DNA from: Desulfocapsa sp.
GTDB lineage: Bacteria > Desulfobacterota > Desulfobulbia > Desulfobulbales > Desulfocapsaceae
Assembly (NCBI GenBank): GCA_030638765.1
Contig: DAOWDZ010000228.1
Span: forward strand, 1 to 15,301
Reading direction: 5' to 3'
DNA: 15,301 nucleotides
A program made the position numbers and the translations under genes. Positions 7,207 to 14,270 of this stretch are shown in pieces. Positions within the stretch are counted from its first letter, which is position 1. Each line of letters begins with the position of its first letter. The notes under the pieces are model-generated. The model was not told where the DNA came from, did no database searches, and was given only the letters and a program-made list of their open reading frames with translations.

Positions 7207-7998
7207 ATGGACGTAAACATATTTAAAATAGTAGCCTTTGCTTCAATTTTTCTTGTTGGTTTGAGTGGCGGTCTTCTCGCAAGATTTCTTTCTAGTAGTA
7301 AGCGAAGCGAGTTATATTTTTCAAGTGGCAATGCTTTTGCCGGAGGTGTTTTCCTCGGTGCCGGGCTTATTCATATGCTTCCGGATGCGCAGGAAGGCTT
7401 CGAGATTTTTTTAGGCCCTACAGGTTATCCCTGGTTTGCAGTGGCGTGTGGACTTGGCTTTCTTTTTATTCTCTTTCTTGAACAGGTGGTCTTTCAACAC
7501 GAACACCTGACAAGTGATGCTGAGGATGGAAACAGTAAATCCAATAAAATCCTATATCCCTATGTTTTGATGCTGGTGCTTTCCATTCATTCCATCATTA
7601 CAGGGATTGCCCTTGGAACCGAAGGACGCATTGTGCAGGCAACGGTTTTGCTCATTGCAGTGTTGGCTCATAAGGGAACAGCCTCTTTCTCTCTCAGTAT
7701 CAGTCTGTTGCGATCTGGTATTTCGCAAGGGCGTATGAATGGCCTACTTGTCTGTTTTTCCCTTATGACTCCTGTGGGGATATTCCTTGGCTGGTTGAGT
7801 ATGCATTTCCTGACTGGTCGGGGGGAGATGATTTTTGAAGCTGTCTTTGATGCTCTTGCCGCAGGCACGTTTCTTTATATTGCCCTTCTTGATATTCTGG
7901 AAGAAGAGTTCACTGCCTCAAAATTTCATCACACTAGTAAGTTTCTACTTGTTTTATCAGGGTTTTCATTGATGGCCCTGGTTGCCATTTGGACATAA
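7207..7998 (+). CDS. ZIP-family divalent metal transporter
   Basis: A 263-aa membrane protein expected to import Zn2+ or other divalent metals. There are about eight hydrophobic segments: roughly 8-27, 40-60, 75-96, 117-137, 141-165, 178-200, 213-232 and 243-262. The charged, His-containing loop between segments 3 and 4 (FQHEHLTSDAEDGN) is where ZIP proteins often have a metal-binding loop. The metal-site helices show HSIITGIALG (His128-Gly133) in the fourth and HKGTASFSLS (His155) in the fifth. The second is HKxxxx rather than the HExxEG of many bacterial ZupT/GufA proteins, and so closer to the eukaryote-like ZIP1 style. The ribosome site is weak (GGTGA, about 7 bases upstream), and a 112-base gap separates it from the binding-protein gene. 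Metal specificity is unknown. Confidence 0.86.
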   Translation: MDVNIFKIVAFASIFLVGLSGGLLARFLSSSKRSELYFSSGNAFAGGVFLGAGLIHMLPDAQEGFEIFLGPTGYPWFAVACGLGFLFILFLEQVVFQHEHLTSDAEDGNSKSNKILYPYVLMLVLSIHSIITGIALGTEGRIVQATVLLIAVLAHKGTASFSLSISLLRSGISQGRMNGLLVCFSLMTPVGIFLGWLSMHFLTGRGEMIFEAVFDALAAGTFLYIALLDILEEEFTASKFHHTSKFLLVLSGFSLMALVAIWT

Positions 7999-8431
7999 AA
8001 GATGCTACGCACTTCAAGGAACAAACAGACAAAAACAGAGCCTTGGGCATGATTAACTGTAAGACATGGGGTGTGGGGCGGATTGGGTTGAAAGCCATTT
8101 AACTGGTGCCACTTGTGCCTGGTACCCTTTCCCGGTAATAATATTTATAATTATTTTGAGGGAGAACTCGCCAATATCGATTATCATACATTCACGTGAT
8201 AACAGAACGAATTTCATTAAACTGTCTGGTATCCCAATACTTTGCATATAGTTGGATTTGAAGTTTGCGACATGACTGGATACTGTGAGAATCTATCAGT
8301 GGTGTCTAGATCTTCTAAAATAATGTTAGAACTTTTTGTCATTAAAGTGGTATGGTTTTGTGTGGAATAATGCATGGATATTAGTATAGCCACATAAACT
8401 TTTTGTATCTTGATAACCAAAGAGGGCGTTT
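7999..8431 (+). other. 433-base gap, no supported gene
   Basis: Short open frames of 61-67 codons exist on both strands but have no ribosome site or recognisable composition, and they overlap each other. A short inverted repeat lies at 8105-8126. TTATCA and TGATAA (about 8177-8200) form a 6-bp inverted repeat. No clear promoter or T-tract terminator is visible. Immediately before 8432 is AAAGAGGGCG, the ribosome site of the next gene. Confidence 0.5.
8105..8126. repeat. Short inverted repeat resembling intergenic GTGCCTGGCACC-type elements
   Basis: GGTGCC (8105-8110) and GGTACC (8121-8126) pair with one G-T wobble around a ten-base spacer that contains TGTGCCT. The core TGTGCCTGGTACC is one base from the TGTGCCTGGCACC word I associate with scattered palindromic repeats in many bacteria. 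That association is from memory and unverified. Confidence 0.28.
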
Positions 8432-9400
8432 ATGAAGAGGATAATAACAATAATTTCACTACTAATGTTGTTTCTAGGTATGCTCTCTGGAACAGCTGTG
8501 GCAGAGAAAAGCACAAAAAAAATTCTTTTTGTCGATTCATACCACACAGCATATAAATGGAGTGCATCGATTACTAAGGGAATTCGCTCAGTTCTTGATG
8601 GTCAGGAAGGTACAGAGCTGAAAATTTTTCAGATGGATACCAAGCGTAATAAGTCAAAACAATTTAAAGAAAAATCTGCTATTGATGCCAGGGAGTTAAT
8701 TGTTTCGTGGAAGCCTGATGTGGTTATTGCTTCGGACGATAATGCTTCCGAGTATCTGATAAAGCCTTACTTTAAAGGAAAAGATGTTCCTTTTGTTTTC
8801 TGTGGTGTTAACTGGGATGCCAGTGTTTACGGGTTTCCTACAAGTAACGTCACGGGTATGACAGAGGTTTCCCTCTATGTGCCAATGCTGAAAGCAATTA
8901 AACAGTTTGCTGCTGGCGATAGAATCGGATACCTGGCGTCAGATACAGCATCGGAGAGAAAAGAACTCGCCAATATACGTCGAATATTTGGGTTTGATCT
9001 CAATGTGCGATTTGTGAATACATTTGATGAACTCAAGCAGGCATACCTTGAACTTCAAAAAGAGAGTGACATGATAATTGTCGCAGAGTGTCGCTCAGTT
9101 GAAGGGTTTAATCATATGGAAATGAGAGATTTTGTTCAGAATAACTCATCTGTGCCCTCCGGAACTTTAGTTGATTTTCTCAGCGAATATTCGTTGGTTA
9201 CCTTCTCCAAGATCGGTGAAGAACAGGGGGAATATGCCGCACAGACGGCACTCAGAATATTAGATGGGACTTCGCCACAGGATATTCCCATAGTTCAAAA
9301 TAAAAAAGCAAAAATAATGCTGAACATGAAGCTCGCAAAAAGGATGAAAATCAAATTTCCCATGGAGTTAATTCAACACTCAACGTTTGTCGGGGAGTAG
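8432..9400 (+). CDS. ABC_sub_bind-family periplasmic binding protein
   Basis: A 322-aa exported binding protein. A signal peptide covers residues 1-24 (KRII, a hydrophobic core, cleavage near AVA). The mature part begins KKILFVDSYHTAYKWSASI and continues with a two-lobed pattern typical of the ABC_sub_bind/YtzP group: KPDVVIASDDNASEYL (about 94-109), DVPFVFCGVNWD, a hinge near GDRIGYLASDTASE, and EYAAQTALRILDG towards the end. A good ribosome site (AAAGAGGGCG) precedes the ATG. Its TAG is followed after one base by the likely GTG start of a hybrid histidine kinase, so the two are almost surely co-translated. I infer that it supplies the ligand signal to that kinase rather than to a transporter, since no permease or ATPase gene is present. 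The ligand is unknown. Confidence 0.85.
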   Translation: MKRIITIISLLMLFLGMLSGTAVAEKSTKKILFVDSYHTAYKWSASITKGIRSVLDGQEGTELKIFQMDTKRNKSKQFKEKSAIDARELIVSWKPDVVIASDDNASEYLIKPYFKGKDVPFVFCGVNWDASVYGFPTSNVTGMTEVSLYVPMLKAIKQFAAGDRIGYLASDTASERKELANIRRIFGFDLNVRFVNTFDELKQAYLELQKESDMIIVAECRSVEGFNHMEMRDFVQNNSSVPSGTLVDFLSEYSLVTFSKIGEEQGEYAAQTALRILDGTSPQDIPIVQNKKAKIMLNMKLAKRMKIKFPMELIQHSTFVGE

Positions 9401-9401
9401 G

Positions 9402-12089
9402 GTGTATAAAACGAAGTTTACATCCATTACTTTCCTGATTCTGTCCATGGTGACGTTGGCTTTTATCGTAACGGGAATCAGTGTTGTGATGATAGCTGAC
9501 AGGCAATTAGTCAAAATAATAGATAAAAGCCAGAACACTATTTATGGCGCAAGATTGGATGTGATTCTCAAAACACTTGGTAAATTTGACGTCCGCCTTC
9601 AAAAAACTGGTTACGTTGAGGCCTATTCAGAGGATTTCAAGTCGTTTGCTGTTGGTTCGATTGAAGAGTCATATTATGCGGAAAGCGGTCAGGAGGATTT
9701 TCCGTTTATACTTGATCATGATGTGAAAGTACTGCTTCACCCTGAATTGTCTTCTGGCGATACCACCTTAATGAAAGGTGACTGGGCAAACAAAATGATC
9801 TCCGCAAAAGATGGTGATATTACAGTTTCTTTTTCTGATCATAAAGATTGGTATATTTGTCAGTACTTTGCTCCATGGGACTGGACGGTTTGTTACATGG
9901 TGCCAATAGATGTTAAATATGCTTCTGCTTCAACATTTACTACTATTCTTATCACAATAATTTCAGGAATAAGCATTTTTGTACTTTTACTTTTGACTCT
10001 GATCATTAGTCGATTTACATCTCCTATCAGCAGATTAACAAATGTTACAAAAGAAATTGCAGCTGGAAACCTCAGCCTTGATTTTAAATCTACAGGTGTT
10101 GGAGAAGTCGGTATCCTGGCACATAGCTTTAAAGAAATGCGTGATGCGATTTTAGACATGATTACAGAGTTGACCGATGAAAATGCTAAACGTAAACTTG
10201 CGGAAAAAAAGTACAGATCCCTTGTCGATGACCTCAACGACTGGGTGTGGGAAGTTGATGAAACTGGTGTGTATACCTATTCAAGCCCAGCTGTGGAACG
10301 CATTCTTGGTTATACGGTGGAGGAAGTAATTGGCAAAAATCCGTTTGATTTTATGACACCGGATGAAGCTGATCGAGTGGGTAAAATATTCAGTAAATGT
10401 ATTGAAAATAAATCAGTAATTGAATTTGTTGTTAATGTTAATCTGGGTAAAAATGGAGAAGAGGTCGTCATGGAGACATTGGGACGACCAATTATTGATA
10501 ATGATGGAATTTTCAAGGGATACCGAGGTGTTGATCGTGACATAACCCAACGTCAGAAGGCTGAAGAAGCTCTTCAGGCCGAGAAAGAGCGGCTCAGTGT
10601 GACTCTTCGCTCAATCGGTGATGCCGTGATTACAACAGATATTGAAGGAAATGTCATTTTCTTAAATAAGGTGGCGGAAGAGTTGACAGGGTGGACGAAT
10701 GAGTCAGCACAAGGTAACGCATCAACAGATGTTTTCCATATTATCAATGAGAGAACAGGTTTACGATGTGCAAGTCCTGTACAGCGAGTGTTGGAACTTG
10801 GAAGAATTATAGGGCTTGCAAATCATACAGCACTTATCGCAAAAGATGGGGCAACCCGGTCAATAGCAGATAGTGGCGCTCCGATTCGGGATCGAAACAG
10901 TAAGATAATAGGGGTGGTACTCGTTTTTCGGGATATTACCCACGAGAAAAAGACAGAAGAAGAATTGATTAAAGTTAGAAAGCTTGAATCAGTGGGAGTC
11001 CTTGCGGGAGGAATTGCTCATGATTTTAATAATATTCTAGCAGCAATTCTTGGCAATATAGAACTGGCAGGCTATCGCATAGACGAAAAAGATGTAAGAA
11101 CCAAGTCATTGCTGTCCGATGCAAAGAAAGCAACTAAAAGAGCAACAAAGCTTACCGGACAGTTACTTACTTTTTCAAGAGGGGGAGAGCCACTTAAAGA
11201 AGAAACGTCTCTCGCCACACTTATTAGCGAAACAACAGATTTTGTGCTTCATGGCAGTAAGGTGATTTGTAATTACGGTTTTCCGGAGGATCTCTGGAAG
11301 GTTGATGTTGATAGTGGGCAGATCGGTCAGGTTATACAAAACATAATCATAAACGCAAAACAGGCTATGCCGGAAGGTGGTACCATAACAATCCAATGTG
11401 CCAATGTGTATGATGTTGCTACAGAGGAACTCTTGAGTGTTGACAAGGGCAATTTTGTCCGCATTACCATACAAGATACAGGTATTGGAATTTCAAAAAC
11501 CATTATTGATAAAATTTTCGATCCATATTTCACAACCAAACAAAAAGGAAGTGGTTTGGGGCTGGCTATCAGCTATTCAATTATCAATAAGCATGATGGG
11601 TATCTTATTGTTGAATCAACTGCAGATGTAGGAAGTCTCTTTACTTTGTATCTTCCTGCCATACTATCCGTTGACAGCCTTTTTGCTGAAAAGACGGAGG
11701 CAATACTGACGAGCAAGGTAGCTAGAGTTATGTATATGGACGATGAGGAGATGCTGCGGAATGTTACTGAAGCACAGCTTCTAGTACTTGGTCATGAGTC
11801 AATTCTTGTAAATGATGGAATGCAGGCGATTAACAAATATCAGGAGCTGCAGGATTTTGGAACTCCTGTTGATCTTGTAATCATGGATTTAACCATTCCC
11901 GGAGGAATGGGAGGACAGGAAGCAGCAGAAAAATTGCTCCAGATTGACCCTGAAGCTAAAATTGTTGTAGCTAGCGGATACTCGAATGATCCAATAATGG
12001 CTGATTATAGGAGGTATGGGTTCTGTGGTGCTGTCGCAAAACCCTTTGATCTCAAACAATTGAATAATGTTATTGCTTCAACTCTTTGA
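9402..12089 (+). CDS. Hybrid sensor histidine kinase (Cache-like, HAMP, PAS-PAS, HisKA, HATPase, REC)
   Basis: Membrane sensor kinase, 896 codons including the stop when started at GTG 9402. GGGGAG (9392-9397) lies just upstream; the in-frame TTG at 9387 lacks a ribosome site. Numbering from GTG: TM1 about 8-33; periplasmic sensor about 34-176, small and Cache-like; TM2 about 177-201; HAMP about 202-254; PAS1 about 267-385; PAS2 about 395-520, each ending in a DIT segment; HisKA with GGIAHDFNN and phospho-acceptor His540; ATPase with N-box NIIINAKQAM, G1 DTGIGI and G2 GSGLGLAIS; and a C-terminal receiver with VIMDLTIPGG (Asp829) and Lys880 in VAKPF. All catalytic residues appear present. No HPt or DNA-binding domain follows, so the output partner must be elsewhere or the receiver self-regulates. 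Placement directly after a binding-protein gene suggests a two-part periplasmic sensing unit. Confidence 0.93.
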   Translation: MYKTKFTSITFLILSMVTLAFIVTGISVVMIADRQLVKIIDKSQNTIYGARLDVILKTLGKFDVRLQKTGYVEAYSEDFKSFAVGSIEESYYAESGQEDFPFILDHDVKVLLHPELSSGDTTLMKGDWANKMISAKDGDITVSFSDHKDWYICQYFAPWDWTVCYMVPIDVKYASASTFTTILITIISGISIFVLLLLTLIISRFTSPISRLTNVTKEIAAGNLSLDFKSTGVGEVGILAHSFKEMRDAILDMITELTDENAKRKLAEKKYRSLVDDLNDWVWEVDETGVYTYSSPAVERILGYTVEEVIGKNPFDFMTPDEADRVGKIFSKCIENKSVIEFVVNVNLGKNGEEVVMETLGRPIIDNDGIFKGYRGVDRDITQRQKAEEALQAEKERLSVTLRSIGDAVITTDIEGNVIFLNKVAEELTGWTNESAQGNASTDVFHIINERTGLRCASPVQRVLELGRIIGLANHTALIAKDGATRSIADSGAPIRDRNSKIIGVVLVFRDITHEKKTEEELIKVRKLESVGVLAGGIAHDFNNILAAILGNIELAGYRIDEKDVRTKSLLSDAKKATKRATKLTGQLLTFSRGGEPLKEETSLATLISETTDFVLHGSKVICNYGFPEDLWKVDVDSGQIGQVIQNIIINAKQAMPEGGTITIQCANVYDVATEELLSVDKGNFVRITIQDTGIGISKTIIDKIFDPYFTTKQKGSGLGLAISYSIINKHDGYLIVESTADVGSLFTLYLPAILSVDSLFAEKTEAILTSKVARVMYMDDEEMLRNVTEAQLLVLGHESILVNDGMQAINKYQELQDFGTPVDLVIMDLTIPGGMGGQEAAEKLLQIDPEAKIVVASGYSNDPIMADYRRYGFCGAVAKPFDLKQLNNVIASTL

Positions 12090-12130
12090 GTACCTATTAG
12101 AGAAGGGGAGTTGTTGCCTGGAGGAGCAAC

Positions 12131-12481
12131 CTACTCTTCTCCGTTGATGACTTCGCTTAAATCGTTGTTTTCGTTATCTTCATCATCTTCATCTTCATCA
12201 TCTTCATCATCTTCATCTTCAGCAGCAGCTTCAGCAGCGGCTCGTTTCTCGAGTTCCATCTGTTCCTGTTGCATGCGAACAGCTTTGGGTATCTTTGATT
12301 CTGGAAGAATCATCTCTGTAATTTTTTCAATTTCTTCTTGGAGGTCTGGGTCGTCAAGGCAGATATCACATTCTGCTGCATGGCTTTGAATAAAAGAGAC
12401 CATTCGTGCTGGAGCCATGGTTTCATTGCTTACGTGGATGTACCATCCTTTGATCTGTTTAAGAAGTCTTTCGCACTGCAT
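12131..12481 (-). CDS. Uncharacterised small protein with very acidic C-terminal tail
   Basis: I do not recognise this 116-aa protein. Residues 1-68 look folded and mildly amphipathic, with Cys3, a CDIC pair (Cys38, Cys41) after SFIQSHAAE, and an EEIEKITEMILPESK helix. Residues 68-86 are a helical stretch (MQQEQMELEKRAAAEAAAE), and 87-106 are almost all Asp/Glu, before the end ENNDLSEVINGEE. The opposite strand reads as a poly-Ser frame, an artefact of the TCT/TCA repeat. The ATG is preceded by AGGA 13 bases upstream, a rather long spacing. No signal peptide or membrane segment is seen, so it is probably cytoplasmic. It converges on the hybrid kinase gene (41 bases between stops). Hydrophilic acidic tails of this kind occur in nucleic-acid-mimic or chaperone-like proteins, but that is speculation. 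A tail-only relative lies at 6141-6311. Confidence 0.75.
   Translation of the reverse strand: MQCERLLKQIKGWYIHVSNETMAPARMVSFIQSHAAECDICLDDPDLQEEIEKITEMILPESKIPKAVRMQQEQMELEKRAAAEAAAEDEDDEDDEDEDDEDNENNDLSEVINGEE
12132..12174. repeat. 43-nt perfect repeat, copy B
   Basis: Identical to 6142-6184, in the same orientation. Here it forms the 3' end of the intact acidic-protein gene, including part of the TAG stop. The sequence outside it is not alike, except that the tail upstream is also acidic. Confidence 0.95.
12176..12238. repeat. TCT/TCA trinucleotide tract encoding the acidic tail
   Basis: About 45 bases of alternating TCA and TCT triplets, followed by GCA/GCT triplets (to about 12238), encode on the minus strand the Asp/Glu run and the Ala/Glu-rich segment before it. 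Slippage would change the tail length in frame by whole codons without breaking the gene. Confidence 0.85.
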
Positions 12482-12595
12482 ATTGTTTTTGTTTTCCTGG
12501 GTGATTTGTTTGGGGGGAAGGTAAAATTATATTGATGTATCAGTAGTTTGGAGTGGAGGTGATTGCCCAATTTGGTAACTGTAAATTATTAAAAG

Positions 12596-12624
12596 TTGTT
12601 TTCCGTTACGATTGTTATTAGAGT
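12596..12624 (+). promoter_or_regulatory. Candidate sigma-70 promoter for selC
   Basis: TTGTTT (12596-12601) and TAGAGT (12619-12624) are separated by 17 bases, giving a predicted start near 12631, about eight bases before the mature tRNA. Both boxes are weak matches (TTGACA, TATAAT), so this is a suggestion only. Confidence 0.33.
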
Positions 12625-12638
12625 TGTCGGCACGTTGC

Positions 12639-12736
12639 GGAAGTGGATAGTGCACTGGTGGCGCTCCCGGACTTCAAATCCGGTGTAGCGGGTTAATAGC
12701 CCGTTAGGTGAGTTCGATTCTCATGCACTTCCGCCA
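12639..12736 (+). tRNA. selC: tRNA-Sec (UCA anticodon), CCA encoded
   Basis: Selenocysteine tRNA, which reads UGA with the help of SelB. It is long for a tRNA (95 nt plus CCA). The acceptor pairs GGAAGTG (12639-12645) with CACTTCC (12726-12732); G12733 is the discriminator, followed by CCA. The D-stem is AGTGC/GCGCT. The anticodon stem is CCGGA/TCCGG around CTTCAAA, with TCA at 12674-12676. The long variable arm, AGCGGG (12687-12692) with CCCGTT (12700-12705), is followed by a T-arm with TTCGATT. The long arm, the CTTCAAA loop and similarity to E. coli selC are diagnostic. The eighth acceptor pair expected in bacterial tRNA-Sec is G12646 against G12725, a mismatch. Four bases separate CCA from the stop codon of glyQ on the other strand. 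Confidence 0.96.
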
Positions 12737-12740
12737 GTTT

Positions 12741-13622
12741 TTATGCTGTTTCCGTCTTTTTAAGAAGAGGGTGTCCCATTTCTTTCCGTTGTGTCTCGTA
12801 GGTGCTGGCAACTTTCCTTGCTATATTCCGAATTCTTCCAATGTAGCGTGTACGTTCGGCAACGCTAATGGCTTTTCTTGCATCAAGAAGATTGAATGTA
12901 TGTGAACATTTAAGGCAGTAATCGTATGCTGGGAGTACCAGCCCTTTTGCAATCAATTTGAGCCCTTCTTCTTCGTAGGTCGTGAAAAAGTTGATAAGCT
13001 CCGTAACGTTTGCCTCTTCAAAATTAAATGTGGAAAATTCAACTTCTGCCTGATGGAAGATGTCTCCGTAACTCACAGAGTCATTCCAGGCAATATCATA
13101 GACTGAGTCCACTCCTTGCAGGTACATGGCAATTCGTTCGAGACCATAGGTGATTTCCACCGTTGTAGGGAAAAGATCTATGGAACCGGCCTGTTGGAAA
13201 TACGTAAATTGTGTGATTTCCATACCGTCGAGCCATACTTCCCAGCCGAGTCCCCAGGCACCGAGTGTGGGGGATTCCCAGTCATCTTCGACAAAGCGGA
13301 TGTCATGTTCAAGCAGGTCAAGGCCAAAACGTTTCAGGCTTCCAAGGTAAAGTTCCTGCACTTCAATTGGAGAAGGTTTAAGGACAACCTGATATTGATA
13401 ATAGTGTTGGAGGCGGTTTGGGTTATTTCCGTAACGACCATCCGTGGGACGTCTTGAAGGTTGGACATATGCAGCTTTCCATGGCTCGGGGCCAAGGGAG
13501 CGGAGAAGAGTTGCCGGGTGAAAGGTTCCAGCTCCCACTTCCATGTCATAGGGTTGTTGAATAACACAGCCCTGGTCAGCCCAGTATTGATTAAGCTGTG
13601 ATATTATATCTTGAAAATTCAT
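12741..13622 (-). CDS. glyQ: Glycyl-tRNA synthetase alpha subunit
   Basis: Alpha subunit of the tetrameric (alpha2beta2) bacterial glycyl-tRNA synthetase, which attaches glycine to tRNA-Gly; alpha holds the class II catalytic core. At 293 aa the length is normal. Recognisable stretches: [20 protein letters not shown] near the N-terminus, motif 2 around [20 protein letters not shown] (about 51-70), the downstream strand [11 protein letters not shown], and motif 3 near [17 protein letters not shown] (about 152-168). The C-terminal helical part (about 205-293) ends with the usual Arg/Lys-rich helix ([16 protein letters not shown]). CAGGA about eight bases before the ATG serves as ribosome site. 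The beta-subunit gene glyS, normally right after glyQ, is not here: selC and the acidic-protein gene follow instead. It is divergent from the CoA-binding gene across a 217-base region with no clear promoter. Confidence 0.97.
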   Translation of the reverse strand: MNFQDIISQLNQYWADQGCVIQQPYDMEVGAGTFHPATLLRSLGPEPWKAAYVQPSRRPTDGRYGNNPNRLQHYYQYQVVLKPSPIEVQELYLGSLKRFGLDLLEHDIRFVEDDWESPTLGAWGLGWEVWLDGMEITQFTYFQQAGSIDLFPTTVEITYGLERIAMYLQGVDSVYDIAWNDSVSYGDIFHQAEVEFSTFNFEEANVTELINFFTTYEEEGLKLIAKGLVLPAYDYCLKCSHTFNLLDARKAISVAERTRYIGRIRNIARKVASTYETQRKEMGHPLLKKTETA

Positions 13623-13839
13623 TCAATATTCCTGTGAAGATGAAGGAGGTTGATTTTTCCTCGATGCTGATTATTTTTCTCAATTCATGGATAGGGTTAA
13701 TTTCGATATGAAAACACGTCTCCCTGAAAAGCTCAATTTATCATATCTACCATAGATGATGTAGTGGGTAAATCGTTATTTTTATGGAATTGAGTGAACC
13801 CCCCGAAATAAGGTAGAAAAAACATTCCAGGTTATTGTT

Positions 13840-14253
13840 ATGCTAATTATAAACCCCATACCGCCCATTGATGAAATCTTAACTGCAAGTAAAATTATTG
13901 CGGTTGTTGGATTTTCTCCAAAAGAAAATAGACCAAGTTATATGGTGGGAAAATATCTTATGGATGCTGGCTTTACTGTGTATCCAGTTAATCCTGGGGT
14001 GAAAGAAATTCTTGGACAAGTGTCCTATCCTGATTTGTCATCAATTCCAGACAGTATTGATATTGTGAATATTTTCAGACGAAGTGAGGACGTTTATCCA
14101 GTGGTAGAAGCAGCCATCGGTATCAAAGCAAAAGTTGTCTGGATGCAGCAGGGAATAGAAAATAAAGAAGCAGCGATACTTGCTGAAAAGGCAGGGTTAC
14201 TGGTTGTAATGAATCGTTGTATTAAGATTGATCATGCTCAATTTAAAGCTTAA
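13840..14253 (+). CDS. CoA-binding domain protein (YccU-like)
   Basis: A 137-aa cytoplasmic protein that is essentially a single Rossmann-type CoA_binding_2 domain, as in YccU and the N-terminal part of acyl-CoA synthetase (NDP-forming) and succinyl-CoA synthetase alpha subunits. The first strand and turn are [15 protein letters not shown] (about 18-32), followed by [20 protein letters not shown] (about 33-52). The second half has [20 protein letters not shown] and [15 protein letters not shown], then [13 protein letters not shown] at the end, matching the family's conserved VVMDRCI-type finish with Asn for Asp. CAGG lies about eight bases before the ATG. uvrA starts 17 bases after its stop, so the two are probably co-transcribed. 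The physiological role is not known for the family. Confidence 0.86.
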   Translation: MLIINPIPPIDEILTASKIIAVVGFSPKENRPSYMVGKYLMDAGFTVYPVNPGVKEILGQVSYPDLSSIPDSIDIVNIFRRSEDVYPVVEAAIGIKAKVVWMQQGIENKEAAILAEKAGLLVVMNRCIKIDHAQFKA

Positions 14254-14270
14254 AACATTTTAACTGAAGA

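Noticed and set aside
8053..8251. Overlapping short frames on both strands (64 and 61 codons)
   Set aside because: No ribosome sites, no recognisable domains, and mutual overlap; chance open frames in AT-rich DNA.
9387..9401. TTG start for the hybrid kinase, overlapping the upstream gene
   Set aside because: No ribosome site before the TTG, while GGGGAG sits four bases before the in-frame GTG at 9402. The choice changes only five residues.
12111..12389. Plus-strand frame with a long run of serine residues
   Set aside because: It is the opposite-strand reading of the TCT/TCA tract of the acidic-protein gene; no ribosome site, and the minus frame has the better start and composition.
12639..12743. 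Genomic island inserted at selC
   Set aside because: No integrase gene, no repeated copy of the tRNA 3' end and no foreign-looking block beside it in this window; glyQ follows directly.
12708..12905. 65-codon plus frame starting in selC
   Set aside because: Overlaps tRNA-Sec and runs antisense to glyQ.
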